From Proteobacteria bacterium UBA981 (GTDB lineage Bacteria > Pseudomonadota > Gammaproteobacteria > Ga0077536): DNA of 36,060 nucleotides. The position numbers and the translations under genes are program-made. The notes under the pieces were generated by a model. The model did no database searches. It saw only the letters and a list, made by a program, of their open reading frames with translations, and was not told the DNA's origin. The stretch is taken from NCBI GenBank assembly GCA_002292285.1, contig DBBP01000018.1:29095-65154 (forward strand), given 5' to 3'. Shown piece by piece: positions 7,810-15,630 of the stretch (the stretch's first letter is position 1; each line of letters opens with the position of its first letter).

Positions 7810-8727
7810 TTAGGCAAATGGAACCGGCATATCGTCGCTGTTTGTGTCGAGCAGCGGCATGGGGCTACCCGGGGCCATTCTTGCGTGGCCGTTGGTCCAG
7901 TCCTTCATCCACTGTGGATCGTCTTCACAGCGCGGGTTATGCCACGGCAGCAATGCGCGTAAGAGGTAGGGTCCGACATTAAAGAGCAGACCCGAAATCT
8001 CCCGAGTCAGACTCCACCAAGTTGCAGGTTTAGTCAGCGACTGATCTTTGCGCAGCGCGGTCCACATGGCAATAAATCCCCAGCCGACAAGATGAAAAGA
8101 GCCGTGAAAGACGCCGAAGGCGCGCGGCAGGTATTGCCCTGAGTAGGCCATATAGGCGTCAAAAGCGACCGTTTTGTGTTCGGTCTCCTCAACCATATGC
8201 ATCAGCCAGAACGATGCGACTTCGGGCGAAGCGCCGCTGAAAAGAGTTTTACGTTTGTTAATCAGCCAATGGGTAAAGCCGTTGGTCATGGTTTCGAAGC
8301 CGGCGTTGTAGGCCAGTTGCGTACGCAGACTTCTTTCCGACAGGCGCTTAAAGGATTCATACAGGCGCTGTTCTACATCGGCCAACTCGGGATAGCCATT
8401 GCTTTTCAGGAGCTCGTTGAGACGCCGGTGACATTGGTAATGGCGCCCCTCCTGGCCGTTGAAGCCGCGCATATCTTCGAGCAATTCCGCCTCTTCCACG
8501 AAGGCAGTCGCCTTCTGCGTGCTCTTGATCAAATAGGGCTCGAGGTAGGGCATGGTCAACGACAGACCATTGAACATATGCGAGCGAACCGGGTTGTCCG
8601 GCACCCAAATCGGCTCCAGGTCGTCAGGAAACTCGAAGTTAAAGGCTCTGATGACTATCGCATCGACTTCTTTAGGCTGGTAGGCATAGGGTTTTTTCTG
8701 CACCGTGAGAACCTTGCACAACTGCAT
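7810..8727 (-). CDS. PF10118-type 'metal-dependent hydrolase', ferritin-like di-iron protein
   Basis: A 305-residue protein of the COG3687/PF10118 family, annotated as predicted metal-dependent hydrolases but biochemically uncharacterised as far as I know. The sequence shows a full four-helix di-iron ligand pattern: Glu63 (MPYLEPYLI), Glu93-x-x-His96 (GQEGRHY), Glu145 (AGFETMTNG) and Glu181-x-x-His184 (VEETEHK). That is the E/ExxH/E/ExxH layout of di-iron oxygenases and ferritin-like oxidases. Two later hydrophobic stretches (about 200-225 and 255-270) suggest membrane association. ATG 8727 has little ribosome-binding signal; an in-frame GTG at 8703 with AAGG upstream would give a protein eight residues shorter. 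It is followed after 36 bases by the StyC-like gene and preceded, 211 bases away, by the ABC ATPase gene on the same strand. Confidence 0.75.
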   Translation of the reverse strand: MQLCKVLTVQKKPYAYQPKEVDAIVIRAFNFEFPDDLEPIWVPDNPVRSHMFNGLSLTMPYLEPYLIKSTQKATAFVEEAELLEDMRGFNGQEGRHYQCHRRLNELLKSNGYPELADVEQRLYESFKRLSERSLRTQLAYNAGFETMTNGFTHWLINKRKTLFSGASPEVASFWLMHMVEETEHKTVAFDAYMAYSGQYLPRAFGVFHGSFHLVGWGFIAMWTALRKDQSLTKPATWWSLTREISGLLFNVGPYLLRALLPWHNPRCEDDPQWMKDWTNGHARMAPGSPMPLLDTNSDDMPVPFA

Positions 8728-8938
8728 GATGAGTGTAAGTCAATTGAAGCACACGAACCGCGATTGTGCGACGTCGGTCGTCGCGGAGAGTAATCTGCAC
8801 AGCGCGAATAGTGAGCCGATGAGGCCTTTCGGAGGGAGTCTGAGCACCCGTGTGCACGTCAGGGTCTGTCGCTTGGTCGCACGACACGAAATTGAGCTGC
8901 TTATGCGGCCCGCCAGGGTGAGGTTTCGGGGACAGTAT

Positions 8939-9712
8939 TTACAGGATAGCGAGCGGCGTGCCGGTGCGTGGATGGCTGGTAACCGACACCTCGACGTCGA
9001 ATACCTCTGCGATTAAGGCGGGTTGGACAATCTCCGCAGGCGGGCCGAATGCGACCATTCGTCCACCTTTCAATAACATCATCGTGTGTGCGACACGGGC
9101 AGCCAGATTGAGGTCGTGTAGCACGACTAACACCCCGACGCCGTCTCGCCCCAGCTGCTGCAGGATGTCGATGAGTAACTCCTGGTGGGCCAGGTCGAAC
9201 GCGGCAGCGGGCTCGTCGAGCAAGATCATTCGCGCGCCATACTCCGACGGTTCCCAGATTTGTGCCAGAACCCGGGCGAGTTGCACGCGTTGCTGCTCGC
9301 CGCCGGAGAGTTCGGTGTACAAACGTTCCGCCAGTCCGATGCCGTCAACGCGTGCCAACGCGGCCGACGCGATCATCGTGTCGTGCTGTTGCCCACTCGC
9401 GTGCGGCGTACGACCCAGACGGACAACTTCCGCAACGGTAAAGTCGAAATTGAGATGGGTCCGCTGCGGCAGTACCGCCAGCGTCGTTGCACGCTGACGG
9501 GCATCCCAATGAATCAGCGCCTCGTTGTGTAATTGCACCTGTCCGGCCGCTGCCTGCCATTCATTGCTCATCGCGCGTAGCAAACTGGATTTCCCTGCAC
9601 CGTTGGGGCCGAGGACGGCAACAATCTGGCCCGGGTCGAGCGTGAAATCGATCTCTTCGAGCACTCGCTGGCCGCCTGCACTGACGCTGAGATTGGTGGC
9701 ATTTAAGCTCAT
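8939..9712 (-). CDS. ABC transporter ATP-binding protein, HmuV/BtuD-like; probable cobalamin importer
   Basis: A 257-residue ABC ATPase of the FecE/HmuV/BtuD type. Walker A is GPNGAGKSS (about 34-42), the signature is LSGGEQQRVQLARVLAQ, Walker B is MILLDEP, and the switch His is in VVLHDLNLAAR. By sequence it looks closest to heme-importer HmuV proteins (AVLPQ, a VAEVVRLGR block, and the DLNLAARxA end). However, the operon is led by a cobalamin riboswitch, so corrinoid is the more likely cargo. ATG 9712 overlaps the permease stop as ATGA, so the two are translationally coupled. It acts on the cytoplasmic face as a dimer with the permease. No periplasmic binding protein or TonB receptor gene is adjacent. 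Substrate assignment is inference from the riboswitch. Confidence 0.85.
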   Translation of the reverse strand: MSLNATNLSVSAGGQRVLEEIDFTLDPGQIVAVLGPNGAGKSSLLRAMSNEWQAAAGQVQLHNEALIHWDARQRATTLAVLPQRTHLNFDFTVAEVVRLGRTPHASGQQHDTMIASAALARVDGIGLAERLYTELSGGEQQRVQLARVLAQIWEPSEYGARMILLDEPAAAFDLAHQELLIDILQQLGRDGVGVLVVLHDLNLAARVAHTMMLLKGGRMVAFGPPAEIVQPALIAEVFDVEVSVTSHPRTGTPLAIL

Positions 9713-10764
9713 TGGGAGCCTGAGGCGGAAAATGGTGAGCGCTGATGCATCAGCAGCGAAAAGAATATCGGTGCACCGAGCAGGGTGGTCAGGATGCCGG
9801 TCGGTAACTCCGCTGGCGCGACCACAACCCGCGCCAGCGCGTCAGCAGCCACGAGCAGAATGGCACCTGCGAGAGCGGAAGCCGGCAGCAGGCGACGATG
9901 ATCAGGTCCGATCAACAAACGCACGATATGCGGCACGACCAACCCCACGAAAGCGATCACACCTGCGGCGGCGACGGCGCTGCCGACCCCGAGCGCGGTC
10001 AACACAATCAGGCGGCGTTTGAGACGCTCGACATCGATACCCAAATGTCTTGCCTGTGACTCTCCCAATAATAAGGCGTTGAGCGCATTGCTTTGACGCG
10101 GTAGCAGGACCAGCAGCAGCGCGGTCACCGCGGTTGCGATGGCAACCCGTTGCCAGTTAGCCCCGTCGAGACTGCCCATCTGCCATAAGCTGATGCGCCG
10201 TAACATATCGTTGTCAGCAAAAAAGCTGAACAGATTGTTGAGCGCTGCGGCCAGCGCACTGATCGCGATGCCCGCCAGCAGCATGGTTGCAACGGCAGTA
10301 CCGAGCGGCGAGGTGGCGATGCGATATACGATCATCACGGCGATGAAACCACCGACACTGGCACCCAGTGCAACCAGTGGTAGCGCACCAGCATGACTCG
10401 ATTGAAGCCAGGCACCACCCAGCACAATCACGCAGCTGGCACCGGCCGACGCGCCACTGGTGACGCCAATTAACGACGGGTCAGCCAGCGGATTGCGAAA
10501 CAAACCCTGCATGGCCGCGCCACACATCGCCAGTGCTGCTCCGATGGTCGCACCGAGCAACAAGCGTGGCAGGCGAATCGCCGAGAGAATGAGGAGGTCC
10601 TGCTGGTTCGCCGCGAGCGTTGGGTTGGTCAGAATATCCAGTAGTCGGGCCGGCGAGATCATCACCGGGCCAGTGAGCAGCGCGGCCAGTAACGCGAGTG
10701 CGAGCATCACGGCGAGGACTACCATCAACGTGTCCGGCGACATGCGTCGCGCGGCCATTAACAT
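9709..10764 (-). CDS. FecCD-family ABC permease, HmuU/BtuC-like; probable cobalamin importer
   Basis: A 351-residue inner-membrane permease with about ten transmembrane helices. The FecCD hallmarks are present: IRLPRLLLGATIGAALAMCG, then GLFRNPLADPSLIGVTSGA, and near the end GLVVPHIVRLLIGPDHRRLLPAS. It forms the translocation pore of a type II importer for iron chelates, heme or cobalamin. Two ATGs are possible, 10764 and 10758. The second overlaps the TAA of a 13-codon leader frame in a TAATG arrangement, which suggests coupled translation. The gene overlaps the downstream ATPase by four bases. A canonical cobalamin riboswitch lies about 250 bases upstream, so expression should fall when the cofactor is plentiful. 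Family certain, cargo inferred. Confidence 0.88.
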   Translation of the reverse strand: MLMAARRMSPDTLMVVLAVMLALALLAALLTGPVMISPARLLDILTNPTLAANQQDLLILSAIRLPRLLLGATIGAALAMCGAAMQGLFRNPLADPSLIGVTSGASAGASCVIVLGGAWLQSSHAGALPLVALGASVGGFIAVMIVYRIATSPLGTAVATMLLAGIAISALAAALNNLFSFFADNDMLRRISLWQMGSLDGANWQRVAIATAVTALLLVLLPRQSNALNALLLGESQARHLGIDVERLKRRLIVLTALGVGSAVAAAGVIAFVGLVVPHIVRLLIGPDHRRLLPASALAGAILLVAADALARVVVAPAELPTGILTTLLGAPIFFSLLMHQRSPFSASGSQ

Positions 10765-10799
10765 GGTGCCACCGATATGGCCGTCGGGCTTATGAGCAT
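10758..10799 (-). CDS. Possible 13-codon leader peptide coupled to the permease gene
   Basis: ATG 10799 is preceded, five bases away, by AGGAG (10805-10809 on the minus strand), the best ribosome-binding site in this leader. The frame reads MLISPTAISVAPC and stops at TAA 10760-10758, which overlaps the permease ATG at 10758 (TAATG). The permease has no comparable site of its own, so ribosomes ending the short frame could feed it. Riboswitch-controlled access to this AGGAG would explain the long leader. It could also be coincidence. Confidence 0.35.
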   Translation of the reverse strand: MLISPTAISVAPC

Positions 10800-11009
10800 T
10801 GCGACTCCTGATCTCGCCGGTGTGGCATCGTGATCACACTCGCGTTTCGATCAATCCCTGTTGGGTCAAAATCTGAAAGTGGCGACCGCGAATGAGCCTT
10901 GCATAAGCTCCCTGATCCGCACGCCCGCGCACGCTCCGTGGGTTCGAGTCGGGAGTGGATTGCACACCTGAATCTTCAGATGACCACAATATCGCACCCC
11001 GCGAATCAT
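10800..11009 (-). other. Long leader between riboswitch aptamer and coding region
   Basis: About 210 bases with no gene. It should contain the expression platform of the cobalamin riboswitch. I see no hairpin followed by a T run, so control may be at translation initiation rather than by termination. In many genomes a TonB receptor or binding-protein gene directly follows such a riboswitch; none is present here. Confidence 0.45.
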
Positions 11010-11187
11010 CGGATTGGCAGTAGGTAGGTCTCCGGACTCGTGAGAGGCATAGCCCGCCAAATCGCCTTCCCATGCAAGCTGCACAGTGGCTGAAAATTTG
11101 GCTTCTCACTTACCGTTGCGGGGGCAGTGTCGGGATTATCGCCAGTGTTGTTGAGCTGGACGACGCACCGACTTCCCGTTTAATCCG
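11010..11187 (-). promoter_or_regulatory. Cobalamin (B12) riboswitch
   Basis: Read on the minus strand, all hallmarks of the cobalamin aptamer occur in order. P1 CGGATT (11187-11182) pairs with AATCCG (11015-11010). Next come GGGAAGTCGGTG, the B12 box CTGCCCCCGCAACGGTAAGT, the GCCACTG segment, GGGAAGGCG, and the 3' block GAGTCCGGAGACC. It lies upstream of the HmuU/HmuV-like transporter genes on the same strand, which should be shut down when adenosylcobalamin binds. This is the strongest evidence that the transporter carries a corrinoid. Confidence 0.95.
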
Positions 11188-11207
11188 AACGTCTGAACAC
11201 GCTCAAG

Positions 11208-11235
11208 AACCTACGACCTTGTTAGAGCGCGTCAA
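11208..11235 (-). promoter_or_regulatory. Putative sigma-70 promoter of the riboswitch-transporter operon
   Basis: On the minus strand TTGACG (11235-11230) is followed after 16 bases by TAGGTT (11213-11208). The -35 is near-consensus, the -10 only moderate. A start about seven bases downstream would place the first transcribed base just ahead of riboswitch P1, which supports the call. It lies in the gap after the glycerate kinase stop. Confidence 0.5.
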
Positions 11236-11253
11236 GCTATGCAATCGATGCGT

Positions 11254-12429
11254 TTAAGTCAATCTACCCGATGCACTCGAAGTGGCCATTCGCGCACCGA
11301 GTTTGAGCCACAAGGCGACTCGTACTGCTGCGGCCTCGAGGTCTTGCTCTGCGTGCGCCATGGCCTGCTCGACGTTTTGCGCTAGCGCGATACTCGCTTC
11401 CAGCGCATCGAAGGTCGTCGTCATCTCGAGCGCGATGTCGCGCGCCAAGCCGCCGCCTATCGCCACGACAGGTACATCGAGTTGGCGTGCTAGAGCGGCG
11501 ACGCCGGCAGGTGCCTTGCCGCGTAGCGTCTGTCGGTCGATATGTCCCTCTCCGGTGATCAGCAAATCGGCGCCGATGGTGCGTTCACGCAACTGGCAAG
11601 CTTCGATCATGACTTCGATGCCAGGGCGTACCGAAGCGCCAAAGAACGCCATTAAGGCTGCGCCGACGCCCCCAGCCGCGCCAGCGCCAGGCCGGTCCTT
11701 CACCGCAGTGCCTAGTTTGCGTTCGACCAAGGCGTAGAAGACCTCGAGCGTCGCGTCGAGCTGCGCGACCATCGACGGGTCGGCGCCTTTCTGTGGCCCG
11801 AATACTGCCGACGCACCGTTCTTACCGAGCAATGGGCTATCTACGTCACACATGACTTCGAACATCACCTCGTGCACGCGTGGGACGATATTCTCAATGT
11901 CGATGTCATGGATCAAATGCAGTCGATTCGGCGCCATCGGCTCCGTTAGTAACTTCCCGGCCGCGTCGTAAAAGCGCACGCCAAGGGCCTGGCACAAACC
12001 AGCGCCGCCGTCGTTGGTGGCCGAGCCGCCGATACCGACAACGAGCTGACTAATGGGGTATGCGAGGGCCGCGCGAATCAATTCGCCGGTGCCGTAGCTG
12101 CTCGCCGTCCACGGGTCGAGCTGACCTGTGGGGTGCTTGTCGAGCCCGGAAGCCTCTGCCATCTCGACCATGGCGAGCGACTCGCTATCGAACAAGCCGA
12201 GCCGGGCGTTGAGCTGGTTACCTTGCGGACCAATGACCGATACGGTGTGCGTGATGCCTGCATGTGCAACCAGCAATGCGTCGAGTGTGCCCTCACCGCC
12301 GTCGCCGAGCGCCACGCAGTCGCATACAACCTCGGGCAGCACTTTGTGCAAACCGCGCTCGATCGTTCTCACTGCCGTTATCGAACGCAGACTGCCTTTG
12401 AACGAATCCGTGGCTATCACGATGCGCAT
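11254..12429 (-). CDS. Glycerate kinase (GarK/GlxK family)
   Basis: A 391-residue cytoplasmic enzyme of the glycerate kinase type 2 family (PF02595) that phosphorylates D-glycerate using ATP. It would feed glyoxylate, tartronate or serine-derived carbon into glycolysis. Recognised blocks are IATDSFKGSL at the N terminus, ALGDGGEGTLDAL, IGGSATNDGGAG, GPQKGAD, the GAGAAGGVGAAL loop and LLITGEGHID near the C terminus. Length matches the family (about 380 aa). ATG 12429 was chosen because the conserved MRIVIATDSFKG begins there; longer readings would run into the divergent sirtuin leader. No glyoxylate or tartronate pathway genes are adjacent. It is divergent from the sirtuin and upstream of the cobalamin riboswitch unit on the same strand. 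Confidence 0.93.
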   Translation of the reverse strand: MRIVIATDSFKGSLRSITAVRTIERGLHKVLPEVVCDCVALGDGGEGTLDALLVAHAGITHTVSVIGPQGNQLNARLGLFDSESLAMVEMAEASGLDKHPTGQLDPWTASSYGTGELIRAALAYPISQLVVGIGGSATNDGGAGLCQALGVRFYDAAGKLLTEPMAPNRLHLIHDIDIENIVPRVHEVMFEVMCDVDSPLLGKNGASAVFGPQKGADPSMVAQLDATLEVFYALVERKLGTAVKDRPGAGAAGGVGAALMAFFGASVRPGIEVMIEACQLRERTIGADLLITGEGHIDRQTLRGKAPAGVAALARQLDVPVVAIGGGLARDIALEMTTTFDALEASIALAQNVEQAMAHAEQDLEAAAVRVALWLKLGARMATSSASGRLT

Positions 12430-12582
12430 GATGATTTTGCTTCGCATCTCGCTGGCGAAAGAAGATAGTTTCTCATGTCTACGTGCGCACGTGCGGGCAG
12501 ACGCTGGCAATTAGGTTGCGATAAGCTGCGTCCTCGCGTGTCTATAGCGCGTTGTTTCCAGGGCTACAGCGAGGGGGCAGGA

Positions 12583-13347
12583 GTGAGTGCAGAGCAGGTC
12601 GCAATCGCGGCGGTAGGCGAGGCTTTGGTGAACGCCAAACGGGTCGCGGTGTTGACCGGCGCAGGCATGTCAGCAGCGTCAGGTTTGCCAACGTATCGTG
12701 GCACCGGCGGGTTGTATAACGCGATTGAGATAGAGCAGGGCATGCCTATTGAGGAGATCCTGCACATGTATACGCTGGCGCGGAATCCTGCGTTGACCTG
12801 GAAATACATCGCACAAATAGAACAAGCTTGTCGTGGCGCGACTCTGAATCGTGGCCACAGCATTCTGGCTAAATGGGAGCACCATTTTGAAGTCCACATC
12901 ATTACCCAGAACGTGGATGGTTTTCACACTGCAGCCGGAAGCAGTCGGGTCACTGAATTGCACGGTAATTTAGCGCGATTGTTTTGCCTCGATTGCGAAC
13001 GCGCTTTTACCATCAGCGATTTCGATATGAATAAGCTGCCGCCTCGCTGCATGCATTGTGATGGACTCGTGCGGCCTGGCGTTGTTCTGTTCGGAGAAAT
13101 GTTACCGGCTGCAGCACTCGCGAATTACGAACGAGAACTTGCGGCTGGCTTCGACGTCATGCTCGCCATTGGCACCACTGCCGGCTTTCCCTACATTCAC
13201 GATCCGATGGTCGCTGCGGGTCGCGGCAGCACGATCACCGTTGAAATCAACCCGGATTTGACGCCGCTATCCACCCAGGTCACTCACCATTTGCAATGCG
13301 ACGCCCTCGACGCCCTCGAAAAACTTGACCTAGTTCTCGCCGGTTGA
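12583..13347 (+). CDS. Sir2-family NAD-dependent protein deacylase (sirtuin)
   Basis: A 254-residue single-domain sirtuin that removes acyl groups from lysines using NAD+. Visible motifs are GAGMSAASGLPTYRG (NAD binding), TQNVDGFH, the catalytic His in ELHGN, a four-Cys zinc site (CLDC and CMHC), RPGVVLFGE, and IGTTAG in place of the usual GTS. The substrate-pocket pattern of CobB-like desuccinylases (YxxR after the GAG block) is not obvious, so acyl preference is open. GTG 12583 was chosen because AGGGGG lies just upstream and it gives the normal family length; the frame stays open further 5' but with unconvincing residues. Its TGA overlaps the ATG of the next membrane protein (TGATG), implying co-translation. 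Confidence 0.9.
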   Translation: MSAEQVAIAAVGEALVNAKRVAVLTGAGMSAASGLPTYRGTGGLYNAIEIEQGMPIEEILHMYTLARNPALTWKYIAQIEQACRGATLNRGHSILAKWEHHFEVHIITQNVDGFHTAAGSSRVTELHGNLARLFCLDCERAFTISDFDMNKLPPRCMHCDGLVRPGVVLFGEMLPAAALANYERELAAGFDVMLAIGTTAGFPYIHDPMVAAGRGSTITVEINPDLTPLSTQVTHHLQCDALDALEKLDLVLAG

Positions 13348-14966
13348 TGATCGAGCGCGGCGCAAGCGCGCAGGGTCGTGACGCGCAACACACCATCGTG
13401 ATGGTGCTTCTCGCTGCTGGCAGTGGCAGTTGGTTCGCATGGCTCGGTTGGCGTGACAATCTGCTGGGTAGCCTTTCGGACGGCGCTATTTACGTTGTTA
13501 TGGCGAATCTTTTCTCGCCATGGCACAGCTCCGCTAATGCGCTTAGCGTGGAGCTGTTCCGCGATTATCCGTTTCCGCCTCTCTATCCATTGGTATTGGG
13601 GTTATTGGGCGGTGGCTCTGGCGACGTTCTGATCAGCTTTGTGATAACTGCCGCTACGTTGGTTGCCGCAACGCTCGCGATTTACAGTTGGAATCTGCGC
13701 ATACTGTCGCGCCAACTTGATGCGCTGGTGTTGACGCTGGGCTTCGTGTTGTTGCCCGCAACGATGTTCTCGGCGATGAATTTGCAGAGCGAGTCCTTGT
13801 ATATCGCCGTGACGTTTAGCGCCTTGGCTTTGATTGGGGGGCAGCAGAAAGCATTCACGCGTGCTGCGGCGCTCATTGGCTTGAGTGTGCTGGCGCGAAC
13901 GGCCGGTGTTGGTCTGGTGCTCGCCGCATTGGTCTACGGCGTGCGGCGGCGCCCCGTAACGCGCTGGCCGTGGCTGGTTTTTCTCCTGCTCGCGCCCGGT
14001 GTTGGTTGGCACTTAACACGCCAGGCCGTCGGCGGGAGCGGAGGCTATCTGGATTCGATGAGTGGAAACTCGATCGGCACTGCCGTATCTGCGACCTTCG
14101 GCTACATCATGTTGAATGCCGCAGCACTTCCGGGCGCATTATTCGAAGTTTTTTCTCTGCACGAGTCGATGTATATCGGCTTGGTGCTGGCCGCTCTGAC
14201 CAGTTGCGCCGCGTTCGGGTTGCTTACGCGGTTGCGCGCAGGCGAGCTCGATGCGCTCTATGCCTTGTTTTATTTCGCTATCGTTATCGTGTGGCCGTAC
14301 CCGGAGCACTTGCCGCGGTTTCTGTTGGTGATCATGCCGATGTATTTCGCTTACGCATGGCTCGGCTGTCGTGCGCTTGCCGAACGCGTTGGCGCACGCG
14401 AGCAGCGTTGGTTTGTGCTCACAACGTTCGCGCTATTACTCGGGGCGATCACGTTACCCGGCACGTTCAGTATCGCTAATCCAATCATTGCTGCCGAAGA
14501 TAGCAGCGCGAAGTACGTGCGCTCGCCAATGTGGTACACATTGCCTTCCTCTGACATCGCCCTGGATCGCATGCGACGGGTGGAACAAATTGCTGAAAGC
14601 ATGCGTGGTGTTGCCGAGCACGTGCCCGCTAACGCATGCGTGTCCAGTGCGGCATACGCGTTCATTCCGTTCTATGGGCAGCGCAAGACTATTGCAGTCG
14701 CGCCAATGCGGATGAGTAACGGTACGTTTAATGGCGGACTTGGGCAGTGCCCCTATGTGTTTATGCTGGCGGCTACTCAGGCACCCGGTTCAGATTACCC
14801 AGCGATGTACCCTTACCACAGAATCAAAGAGCGCATGGACGTCATCGAAGTGAAACTCTGGGACCAGGACGCCCTTGAAGGGGACGTGCTGACAATGCTC
14901 GCTCGGGTTCGCAGTAGTTCAGGAAACGATGACTCGAATGGTCAAGAACATGCGGATTCACCCTAA
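13347..14966 (+). CDS. Multi-span membrane protein, GT-C/ArnT-like glycosyltransferase fold (paralogue B)
   Basis: A 539-residue inner-membrane protein with about 10-12 hydrophobic segments and a soluble C-terminal tail. It is a paralogue of the protein at 5686-7212. Shared landmarks are SDGAIYVVMANLF (versus ADDALYLLMADWF), PLYPLVLGLLGGGSG, ELDALY followed by WPYPEHLPRF, and a tail with SSDIALDRMRR and one conserved Cys. The acidic loop after helix 1 keeps a single Asp here, versus two in paralogue A. It is probably a polyprenyl-sugar-dependent transferase, but no substrate can be assigned. ATG 13347 overlaps the sirtuin stop, so the two genes are coupled even though their functions look unrelated. 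A weak hairpin with a T run overlaps the stop codon. Confidence 0.65.
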   Translation: MIERGASAQGRDAQHTIVMVLLAAGSGSWFAWLGWRDNLLGSLSDGAIYVVMANLFSPWHSSANALSVELFRDYPFPPLYPLVLGLLGGGSGDVLISFVITAATLVAATLAIYSWNLRILSRQLDALVLTLGFVLLPATMFSAMNLQSESLYIAVTFSALALIGGQQKAFTRAAALIGLSVLARTAGVGLVLAALVYGVRRRPVTRWPWLVFLLLAPGVGWHLTRQAVGGSGGYLDSMSGNSIGTAVSATFGYIMLNAAALPGALFEVFSLHESMYIGLVLAALTSCAAFGLLTRLRAGELDALYALFYFAIVIVWPYPEHLPRFLLVIMPMYFAYAWLGCRALAERVGAREQRWFVLTTFALLLGAITLPGTFSIANPIIAAEDSSAKYVRSPMWYTLPSSDIALDRMRRVEQIAESMRGVAEHVPANACVSSAAYAFIPFYGQRKTIAVAPMRMSNGTFNGGLGQCPYVFMLAATQAPGSDYPAMYPYHRIKERMDVIEVKLWDQDALEGDVLTMLARVRSSSGNDDSNGQEHADSP

Positions 14967-14981
14967 AAAACAGGGTTTTTT
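14960..14981 (+). terminator. Weak rho-independent terminator after paralogue B
   Basis: ACCCT (14960-14964) can pair with AGGGT (14972-14976) around a seven-base A-rich loop, followed by a run of T to 14981. The stem is only five base pairs and overlaps the stop codon, so efficiency is doubtful. Confidence 0.4.
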
Positions 14982-15243
14982 CGTACTTGTCAAGACTTCC
15001 AATTTCGGCTGCGGTGACTATAGTAGCGCGGTCGCCACTAGCTCGCGGCGCTGCGAAATTCGGAAATAGATGTCTGTTCGGGGACAGGCATTGCGCAAGC
15101 GCCAGCCGTTGCGGAGGCTACCTGGATTTGTCCAACTGCTGGATCACCGTGCTGCGGAGTCGCCATCGTTTACGCCCGCTGCAGGTTTCGGTTCGTCAGA
15201 TCCAAACAACACAATGTCGCTATCAACCGCCACCGGAGGAAAT

Positions 15244-15579
15244 ATGAGCAAAGCTAAAACTACCGCCATCAAAGAGAAGCAAACTAAAACGCAGATTATC
15301 GCTGCGGTCGCCGAGGAAACCGGTCTGAGCAAGAAAGAAGTACAGGCCGTGCTGCAGTCGACCAAGGCACTGGCCGGTCGCCACCTGGCCAAGAATGGTT
15401 CAGGCGAATTCACCGTCCCCGAAGTTGGTGTGAAACTACGCCGCGTGCAAAAGCCGGCTCGTAAAGCAGGTATGGCACGCAACCCCTTCACCGGAGAGAT
15501 GGTGAAAGTGGAAGCCCGCCCGGCAAGCTTATCGGTTCGTGCTACCGCTATGAAGGCGATTAAGGACGTCGTCGCCTAA
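15244..15579 (+). CDS. HU-family histone-like DNA-binding protein
   Basis: A 111-residue basic protein with the HU/IHF fold. A Lys-rich N-terminal extension of about 15 residues (KAKTTAIKEKQTKT) is followed by two helices (IIAAVAEETGLSKKEVQAVLQS). The beta-arm region is MARNPFTGEMVKVEARP, equivalent to the GRNPxTGE arm that inserts into the minor groove. HU proteins are usually about 90 aa, so the extension and a modified central block (GVKLRRVQKPARKAG) are notable. It would bend and compact DNA as a dimer. ATG 15244 is well supported by GGAGGAA a few bases upstream. It is monocistronic, with a strong terminator just after it. Confidence 0.88.
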   Translation: MSKAKTTAIKEKQTKTQIIAAVAEETGLSKKEVQAVLQSTKALAGRHLAKNGSGEFTVPEVGVKLRRVQKPARKAGMARNPFTGEMVKVEARPASLSVRATAMKAIKDVVA

Positions 15580-15600
15580 TAGCCGCACTGCCAGCAATTC

Positions 15601-15630
15601 AAGGCCGGCCTTAGCGCCGGCCTTTTTATT
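15601..15630 (+). terminator. Rho-independent terminator after the HU-like gene
   Basis: AAGGCCGGC (15601-15609) pairs perfectly with GCCGGCCTT (15616-15624) around a six-base loop, with a T run from 15623 to 15627. This is a strong intrinsic terminator 21 bases after the stop codon. Confidence 0.9.

Noticed and set aside
8768..8784. GCGACG/CGTCGC hairpin between the ABC ATPase and the di-iron gene
   Set aside because: Only six base pairs and no T run on the relevant strand, so it is not supported as a terminator.
8176..8793. Open frame of 205 codons on the plus strand
   Set aside because: Antisense to the PF10118 gene, which has a full metal-ligand set; the plus reading matches nothing.
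10930..10960. GGGTTCGAGTC, resembling a tRNA T arm
   Set aside because: No acceptor stem, anticodon arm or CCA fits around it, and it lies in the riboswitch leader.
10834..11109. Open frame of 91 codons on the minus strand
   Set aside because: It runs through the 3' part of the cobalamin riboswitch and its leader, so the constraint there is on RNA structure and not coding.
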